From: Pinus tabuliformis
Lineage: Eukaryota > Streptophyta > Pinopsida > Pinales > Pinaceae
Reading direction: 5' to 3'
DNA: 64,000 bases
Assembly (NCBI GenBank): GCA_031772625.1
Contig: CM062818.1
Coordinates: 1,276,568,277-1,276,632,276, forward strand
Translations under genes and position numbers: made by a program
Shown: piece by piece, positions 57,764 through 64,000 of the stretch
Layout of the letters: each line of letters begins with the position of its first letter
How positions within the stretch are numbered: position 1 is the first letter of the stretch
Notes under the pieces: model-generated
What the model saw: the letters and a program-made list of their open reading frames with translations, nothing else
Told to the model about the DNA's origin: nothing
Database searches by the model: none

Positions 57764-57778
57764 TACCCCCACTACGAG
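57764..57778 (-). promoter_or_regulatory. C polypurine tract
   Basis: Minus strand GTAGTGGGGGTATG adjoins the LTR start TGTAGAGCC, the same form as in B and I. Confidence 0.8.
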
Positions 57779-57812
57779 GGTATTGCATGTCCTCATGCAA
57801 TGAAAACACAGC

Positions 57813-59554
57813 TCAATCCACCTGCTGGGATGCCTCTGCTAAGACATCCAATCTCCTCTTCTTCCTCTGTGTGGAGACATTGACTTTTGGTCTCTTGAAC
57901 ATGCATCTGAATTTCAAATTGATTAAGGCTCTGTTTAGCCTTCTACATTTCTTCTTGAGTCTGCTGTTTTTCTTCTGCCACATGCCCATGTGAAGCATGG
58001 TGTTATCTTGGATTGCATTGTCAATATCAGCTTGTTGCTTCATTTTTTCATTTTCCTGCTTAATGTGGCGATTTAGCACCTCAAGTTCATAGATCTCTTG
58101 TTTGAGTATGTCTATTTGCTGCTCATGAGGTATGATATTACTTGGGCCAGCAGTGTTCTGCTCCAATGTTTCAAAATAGTTGTACACCTCTTGCTGAACT
58201 GGGTCAACAATTGGTGACTTTCTTGGACTGTGTTCATGCTCAATTTCAGTTTCAAACTCCGACTGAAATGGACTGTCCTCCCTTGGAGGAGTAGCTGCAT
58301 CACGTTCTGGACTATCCTCAAGGTCTGATTTTATAGCACCCTTCTTAGGTGTGCTTAGATCAATGAAAAGTGTCCTTGTGGCTCTCCCTTTATTCTGCAA
58401 TCTGCTGCTCCTTCTTACATTGGTAACACTCTGTGTTTCTTTTTGTGCCATTTTTTCCTTGGTTTCTGCACTTTTACTTTCTTGGAAAGGGCAGTTTTTG
58501 CATGGAGTTTGGCCAACCTTTGTGCTAAGGGTTGACTATCTTCCTCATTAGAAGTCTCTGGAGTTTGATAAATTTCTTGAACTATGGATTTTCCCTTGTC
58601 TTGCTTTTGTTTCTTCCTATTTTCTTTTATCTTCTGGGCAGCTTCTTGGGCAAGTTCTGAGAGGGTTTGTGTGATAATCCCTTGAGCTATTGGATCACTG
58701 TCCACAGTAGGTTCAGGCTCCATCTCATGTTCAGACTGATGTATTTCAGTTTCCTCTTCAATCTGTCCTTGGACAGTTCCCTCTAAGATATCAGTTTCAG
58801 GGGTATCCTCTTTTCTTTTCCTTCTACTTTTTCTAGGTACAGAGGTTTCTCCAGGTTCTTCAAAATGATTTCTCACAAGAAATTTCTCCCATGTGTCTCG
58901 TTTTGCTTTTAATTGTTCTTCCACTAACATCTTAACAAGACTATGATGACAGAGATGTGCTTCAATGTTTCGTGGATTCCTTTGGGCCATGGAACACATT
59001 TTTCTAAGGCTTTGGAATAGAAAGTAGGGAAGATTTATATCATGTTCTCCTTGAAATTGCAGCATAACTTTACCATGATAAACATATAATACCCCAAATC
59101 TCCCTTCACAAGTGAAAAACTTTTGCACTAACAACAGTAAAATTTTCCATTCTTCCTTAACATAAGTGATATGAATTCCTTTTGTGAAGATACTTGTATC
59201 CATACCTGGGTTTTTAAAAATCTGCTTCCATTGTTGATCTTGAACTGACCGGTTCTTAAACCACCTTTCACCGGTTTGTGGGAGAGATGTAGCTTGTGCT
59301 ATGCTGCCCTCTGAGACTGCAAACGTTGAATCACCCACCTCCACTTGACTGTCTTTATCTCTGAGTGACCTTGCAAAGGCCTTAGTAACCTCCTTGTGGT
59401 AGCCTTTAAATTTCTTGATGCACTGTAGCCAGTTGGCTTTCTGCAATGCCTCCTTAACTTGAGGGTATGCTTCCAGGAATTTTGAACCTTCTGGTTCAGC
59501 CCTTAAAAGTTTCCCCATTGACTCCACGGCTCTTGTTCTAAAAGACGACTTCAA
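57813..59554 (-). CDS. C third ORF region (unknown protein, best-preserved copy)
   Basis: Start MKSSFRTRAVESMGKLLRAE. The N-terminal domain (about residues 20-225) has KFLEAYPQVKEALQKANWLQ, KAFARSLRDK, PQTGERWFKNRS, NPGMDTSIFTKGI and FFTCEGRFGVLYVYHGKVM, then NLPYFLFQSLRKMCSM. A Glu/Lys-rich linker with RKSRRKRK-type basic patches follows. The C-terminal part has the coiled coil LKQEIYELEVLNRHIKQENE, a basic run 'KKNSRLKKKCRRLNR' and the end RRLDVLAEASQQVD. There is no signal peptide, membrane segment or cysteine pattern of an envelope protein. Two basic clusters could serve nuclear import or nucleic acid binding. It sits between pol and the 3' LTR, where Athila elements keep an env-like ORF. 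I do not recognise the fold. The region is nearly whole, with about one break. Confidence 0.8.
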
Positions 59555-60752
59555 TGGTGGCTTTACACAGTAATTTCTCGGCTCTGTTCCAGAATTTTGT
59601 GGAGAGGAGGTTGTATGGCTTCAACAATAGCCTTAGACACGGTGAATTTACAGCTTGAACACAGTGAAATGGTGGATTACAGCTTTAACACAGTGGAACG
59701 GTGGCTTAACAGTCGTAATACAACCGTAACATACGTTCACTGGTTATATGTATTCAATGTTTCTCAGAATTAGCAGAGAGGAAAAACAGAGTATGGTTTA
59801 TGGAGACAGCGTAGTGAGTGGAACGAAATGAAGGAAATGAGAGAATGGAACAGCGTGGAATGGAGTGTTATGAGCGTAGGAGGATTTCGAAATAATGAAT
59901 GGGAACGGCTAGATCCTTAGATTTCGGCGGTAGATTTACACATGGCTGCGGAATGAGGACTTAGAGAGTCGTAGTACATTAGGCTACGTCATTAGGGTAC
60001 GAAAGCCTTAATGACATAAGCAGCCGTAAGTGATTTTCAAAATCGTGATAATCAAAGACTGATGGACTTGGGAGATACGCATGGTATATGGTCGCATGGT
60101 AGGGAAAATGGGTAATCATTACAATTAGTGGCAAAAAGACATAACCCAGCAAACTTTGCGTAACGAAAATAACTGTAAGTTTAAGATTAAAACATACCTC
60201 AGATCCGCGTTTGGTTTTCCTTTCAATGATTTGCCATTAACCCTTTGTTAACTTATTGCTGTTACATGACTTTTTCCTCCTTGTTATTGGTGATTTTTGT
60301 ACTGTAAAAATTTCTCAAACAGACTGTGTTTCTTTGTGCAGGTGCAGAGGGCTGCGGAAAGGCTAAACGGCTGCAGAATTGCCAAATAGCTGCGGGAACT
60401 GCAATGGTGTCCTTCAGCTGCACAAAATAACCTTAGTTGCCTGAAAAAAACTTTTATTAATGAAATGAAATGGAATGAATGGATGAATGGGTGGAAAGCA
60501 GTGAGGTGAAGTAGGAATGGTTAGATGGAATGAGATGGTGAAATGGAATGGATGAAATGGCGAAATGAGATGAAAGAGAGAGAGAGAGATTTTTTTTTTT
60601 TGGAAAACATGAGGTGTCAGGTGACCCTGATTTTCACCTCAGGTTTTCTGCATGAGACTGCCAATCAGAGATTGGTTTTCAGGCTCATACATTTATTATT
60701 TTTTCTTTTTTTTTTTTTTTTTTTTTTTTTTTGAAATTGAAAGAAACAGAGA
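59555..60752 (-). other. C spacer between pol and the third ORF
   Basis: This is about 1.2 kb without a coding signal. It has iterated 'ccattcatcc' or 'atttcatt' units (about 60460-60560, minus-strand sense), GA and T tracts (60575-60600 and 60697-60733), and four GCAG-type motifs near 60345-60425. The B spacer has the same order of parts: homopolymer or microsatellite, CATTTCAT units, GCAG motifs, then the ORF. Confidence 0.6.
60697..60733. repeat. T-rich tract after the C pol frame
   Basis: A near-pure T run with one or two interruptions (an A run on the element's own strand), just downstream of the end of pol. Confidence 0.95.
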
Positions 60753-63700
60753 TTAGGCTAATGGAGGAGAAGAATTCTTCTCCACCAGCCTTATTTCAGA
60801 ATCGCCTTGGAACAACTTAACAAACTCCTCTTTTGAGAGTGGCTTGTGGTAAACTTTCAACCGGTGGCCATTCACAATAAAGGGAGTTTGAAGTTCATCA
60901 ATAGTCTTCACTCTAACTGCTCCATTATTAAAGACTTCATCAATCTCATATGGCCCAAGCCAATGAGTTTGAAATTTTCCCTTGAAGTCCTTAAATTTAG
61001 AATCAAACAAGAGTGCCCAATCACCCTTTTGAAACTTCGTTTCTTTGATATGTCGATCATGCCATTTGATTCTTTGGTGCTGAACTAGATCGGTCCTTAG
61101 AATTGCATCTTGTCTCATTTCATCTAGTTCATTTAACTGGTTCATTCTGTGCTTCTGGGCTTCTGATAAGCTCATCCCCAATTGAACTGTTGTCTTGAAG
61201 GTCTTGATTTGGAACTCAATGGGGAACAGGACTTCCTTCCCATAAACAAGTTCATAGGGAGAATGTCCTGTGGTGTTCCTCCATGTAGTTCTATAGGCCC
61301 ATAAGGCTTCAGGAAGCCTTTCTGCCCAATCTCTTCTATGAAGATGAACAGTCTTTGTGATGATGCTTTCAAGAACTTTATTTGTAGATTCTACTTGACC
61401 ATTCGCTTGCGGATGGTATGGAGTAGATGTTCTATGCTTGATCTTATACTCCTCCATCAGCTTCTCCATCATCCTTGATGTAAATTGGCTCCCCTGATCT
61501 GTTACAATTTCTCTTGGGACACCAAAACGAGTGAAAATATCCTCAAAAAGAAATTGAACAACTGAATTTTCAGTAGCAGAAGTCAATGCTTTAGCTTCTA
61601 CCCACTTAGTAACATAATCAGTACAAACCAATATATATCTCTTTTGCTTGGATGGCGGATTAATTGGTCCAACAAAATCTAGAGCCCATTTCTCGAAGGG
61701 TTCGATGCATACCTGTGGCTGTAGTGGCATTTCATTTGAAAGAGTTGGTCTCCCAACTCTCTGACAACTGTCACACCTTCTAACATATTGCTTTGCATCC
61801 TTAAAGAGAGAAGGCCAATAATATCCTAAAGAAAGGATTTTATAGGCTGTCCTCTTATCAGCAAAGTGTCCGCCACAAGGTTCGTCATGACATGCCTTAA
61901 GGATGTCAGGCATTTCATCCTCCCGTACACATCTTCTGATCATACAATCTGGCCCTGTTTTGAACAATTCATTAGAAATCCAAGAATAATGTGAACTCTC
62001 CTGAATGATTTTCCTTTTCTCATTAGGAAATAAATGTAAAGGTAGCGTTCCAGTAACTAAATAATTAGCAATATCAGCATACCAAGGAGTTTTGGTAGTT
62101 ACTGCAAATAAATACTCATCTGGAAATTTATCCTCTACAGGAGAATCCTCATTAGTGTTTTGAATTCTAGACAAGAAATCAGCTACTGTGTTCTGTTTAC
62201 CTGGTCGATCTAACACAGTTATGTTGAATTCTTGTAAAAGCAAAAGCCATCTTGTAACTCTACCATTAGTGACTGGTTTGTTCATGAGGTATCTAATGGC
62301 AGAGTGATCAGTGTGGACAAAGGTTTCATAACCGGTTATATAATGTCTAAACTTGTTTATCGCATGAACAACGGCTAGAAATTCCTTTTCAGTAACAGTG
62401 TAATTTAACTCAGTGGGAGTCAAATTCTTACTTGTGTAATAAATGGCATAAGGGATCAAATCCTTTTGTCCCAAAACAGCTCCTAAAGTTGTATCTGAAG
62501 CATCAGTAGAAATGTGGAAAGGGAGTTTCCAATTTGGACCCCTTAGAATGGGTGCTTCAGATATTCTAGTCTTTAAAGCTTCAAAGGCAGATTGACATTC
62601 AGGATCCCACTTAAATTCACAATCTTTAGTAAGTAGTTTGAAAAGAGGGGATGCTATCTTAGTGAAGTTTTCAATAAATCTTCTGTAATAACCAGTAAAC
62701 CCAAGAAAAATTCTAACATCTCTTTGGCAATTTGGAACAGGTAACTTAGAGATGACTTCAAATTTAGATCTATCAACTTTGATTCCATCTCCTGAAATAT
62801 GATGTCCTAAAACAATCCCTTCAGTAAACATCATAAAACACTTTTCATGACTTAAAGAAAGATTTGTTTCCTTACATCTTACTAGTACTTTTTCCAAATT
62901 TGCCAAAGCTTCTTCAAATGTATTACCATAAACTGTGAAATCGTCCATGTATACCTCTACACAATCATGAATCAGATCTGAGAAGATTCCTAGTACAGCC
63001 CTTTGAAATGTAGCGGGTGCATTGCACAATCCAAAAGGGAGTACTCGGTAGGCAAAAGTTCCCCAAGGACAAGTAAAGGTGGTTTTGTCTTGATCTTCAG
63101 GTGCTACCTGAATCTGATTGTAACCACTAAAACCATCCAAGAATGAGAAATACTTTTTACCTGCTAAAGTGTCTAGTACCTGATCAATAAAAGGTAGAGG
63201 AAAATGATCCTTTAAGGTTGCCTTGTTCAATTCTCGATAATCAATGCAAACTCTCCATTTACCATTCTTTTTGGGCACTATAACCAAGGGAGAAACCCAT
63301 TGGCTATCTGAAATGGGGTAAATGAAGTTTACCTTGAGCAATTTCTGAAGTTCTTCTTTCACAATTTCCCTAAGATTTGGATTCATCCGTCTTTGTGGCT
63401 GCCTAATAGGTCTGCTGTTTTCTTCAATATAAATGTGATGAATACAAGTCTTAGGGTCGATTCCTTTCATGTCAGTGTATTCCCATGCAAAGGCAGTGGA
63501 ATGTTTTTGCAATAGTTTAGTTAATTCTTCTTGTTTTAATCTTTCCAAGTTCTTGTTAATGTTCAATGTTTTTCCTGGAAAGATTTCAACTATAGAACTA
63601 CCAAACTCTTCCATTGAGAAGAGAGACATCTGTCTAGAGGAGAGATATTCAATGTCTGCATCTAACTGAAACTGTGTAGAGTCATATTCTAAAGGTGTCT

Positions 63701-64000
63701 CAAAATTTTCTAATGTATTTAGAATTTGACTGTCCTCACTAATCTCAGAGATGGTTAGAACAGGTTGAAGAGTATCCTCATCATCGACCCACTCATCTTC
63801 TCCTATTTCTGTTATTGCCTTTGCGGGAGGATACAAGTTGAATTTCTTGGTAGAATTACCATCTGATATATACATGTCTCCAGACCTACAACTTATGAAA
63901 GCATCAGCTGTGGCCAGCCAAGGTCTTCCTAAAATAAGAGGATGTCCTCCTAGATTTTTCTTGGGAGTTAAAATCATAAAATCAACTGGATACTCCCAAG
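60753..64000 (-). CDS. pol: C pol: protease end, reverse transcriptase, RNase H, integrase (open past the window edge)
   Basis: The frame is open from the right edge to 60753, over 1,070 residues. Numbering from the first Met in view, the protease tail is GGHPLILGRPWLATADAFI (about 10-30). The RT has RPIRQPQRRMNPNLREIV (about 188), GKWRVCIDYRELNKATLKDH and the catalytic VYMDDFTVYG (about 342). The RNase H follows with FHISTDASDTTLGAVLGQ and LTPTELNYTVTEKEFLAVVH. The integrase has the zinc part CHDEPCGGHFADKRTAYK with RRCDSCQRVG, the core EKWALDFVGPINPPSKQK (Asp), IVTDQGSQFTSRM (Asp), ANGQVESTNKVLE (Glu), and the tail FQTHWLGPYEIDEVFNNG. All catalytic residues are present and there is no chromodomain. 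It is a close relative of the pol of B. The start codon lies outside the window. Confidence 0.95.
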   Translation of the reverse strand, partial: WEYPVDFMILTPKKNLGGHPLILGRPWLATADAFISCRSGDMYISDGNSTKKFNLYPPAKAITEIGEDEWVDDEDTLQPVLTISEISEDSQILNTLENFETPLEYDSTQFQLDADIEYLSSRQMSLFSMEEFGSSIVEIFPGKTLNINKNLERLKQEELTKLLQKHSTAFAWEYTDMKGIDPKTCIHHIYIEENSRPIRQPQRRMNPNLREIVKEELQKLLKVNFIYPISDSQWVSPLVIVPKKNGKWRVCIDYRELNKATLKDHFPLPFIDQVLDTLAGKKYFSFLDGFSGYNQIQVAPEDQDKTTFTCPWGTFAYRVLPFGLCNAPATFQRAVLGIFSDLIHDCVEVYMDDFTVYGNTFEEALANLEKVLVRCKETNLSLSHEKCFMMFTEGIVLGHHISGDGIKVDRSKFEVISKLPVPNCQRDVRIFLGFTGYYRRFIENFTKIASPLFKLLTKDCEFKWDPECQSAFEALKTRISEAPILRGPNWKLPFHISTDASDTTLGAVLGQKDLIPYAIYYTSKNLTPTELNYTVTEKEFLAVVHAINKFRHYITGYETFVHTDHSAIRYLMNKPVTNGRVTRWLLLLQEFNITVLDRPGKQNTVADFLSRIQNTNEDSPVEDKFPDEYLFAVTTKTPWYADIANYLVTGTLPLHLFPNEKRKIIQESSHYSWISNELFKTGPDCMIRRCVREDEMPDILKACHDEPCGGHFADKRTAYKILSLGYYWPSLFKDAKQYVRRCDSCQRVGRPTLSNEMPLQPQVCIEPFEKWALDFVGPINPPSKQKRYILVCTDYVTKWVEAKALTSATENSVVQFLFEDIFTRFGVPREIVTDQGSQFTSRMMEKLMEEYKIKHRTSTPYHPQANGQVESTNKVLESIITKTVHLHRRDWAERLPEALWAYRTTWRNTTGHSPYELVYGKEVLFPIEFQIKTFKTTVQLGMSLSEAQKHRMNQLNELDEMRQDAILRTDLVQHQRIKWHDRHIKETKFQKGDWALLFDSKFKDFKGKFQTHWLGPYEIDEVFNNGAVRVKTIDELQTPFIVNGHRLKVYHKPLSKEEFVKLFQGDSEIRLVEKNSSPPLA

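Larger units (their letters stand above)
56009..64000 (-). mobile_element. Element C: Athila-like element with an open pol frame, minus strand, cut by the window edge
   Basis: The 3' LTR is 56009-57763. Its outer end, TGTTTAGTCAATTTAG on the plus strand, mirrors the CTAAATTGACCAAACA end of the B LTR. The bases AATAC at 56004-56008 are the likely target duplication, with the partner outside the window. Inside on the minus strand are pol, a long spacer, the third ORF and a purine tract. Pol is open to the window edge. In the part seen the element looks close to whole, with about one break in the third ORF. Gag, the primer site and the 5' LTR lie to the right of the window. Confidence 0.92.

Noticed and set aside
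60543-60734. Short frame ending in a Phe run
   Set aside because: It is produced by the T-rich tract after pol.

Overview
The window holds no host gene that I can recognise. It is a stack of nested LTR retrotransposons: Ty3/Gypsy chromoviruses, Athila/Tat-type Gypsy elements and Ty1/Copia elements. The lineages (Tekay-like and Reina/Galadriel-like chromoviruses, Athila-like elements with a tRNA-Asp-type primer site, Copia elements with an initiator-Met primer site) point to a seed plant. The AT-rich sequence, the many old copies still in place, and nests three to four levels deep suggest a large, slowly purged genome such as a conifer or other gymnosperm. That last step is inference.

Layout, left to right. 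1-1795 is the end of an LTR of the same family as element E. 1796-5347 is the inner and 3' side of an old minus-strand Gypsy element, F. 5348-13629 is a nearly whole minus-strand Copia element, D (1540-bp LTRs, duplication CCAAC), sitting in the leader of F. 13635-13970 holds the F leader, primer site and start of its 5' LTR. 13971-32027 is a minus-strand chromovirus, A (328-bp LTR, duplication CATTT), inserted in the F LTR. 19814-31901 is a plus-strand Athila-like element, B (1.7-kb LTRs, duplication AATGT), inside the right LTR of A. From 32033 the F LTR resumes and fades into unassigned sequence. 33390-36719 is the 3' end of another Athila-like element, I, carrying a 595-bp solo LTR, J (34640-35234, duplication AAGTC). 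36720-46077 is a plus-strand Copia element, G, inserted in the LTR of I; its reverse transcriptase is split by a 3163-bp insertion, H (41244-44406, duplication CAACC). 46684-46791 is a scrap of an A-type LTR. 47337-56008 is a decayed minus-strand Tekay-like chromovirus, E, whose right LTR is entered at 56009 by a minus-strand Athila-like element, C, that runs off the right edge with a long open pol frame.

Insertion order from nesting: F before A before B; F before D; I before J and G; G before H; E before C. LTR pair divergence judged by eye agrees: D about 2 percent, B about 5 percent, G about 8 percent, A more than 10 percent, E higher still.

The most interesting signal is a third ORF between integrase and the 3' LTR of the Athila-like elements. 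It occurs in B, I and C, and H carries a stretch like its tail. It has a conserved soluble-looking N-terminal domain, a coiled coil, a strongly basic end and a terminal LAEAS-like signature, with no membrane segment. An iterated TTCYGCAGCTA-type motif lies in the LTRs of these elements and, in B and C, also in the leader before this ORF. I do not recognise a described family for this protein.
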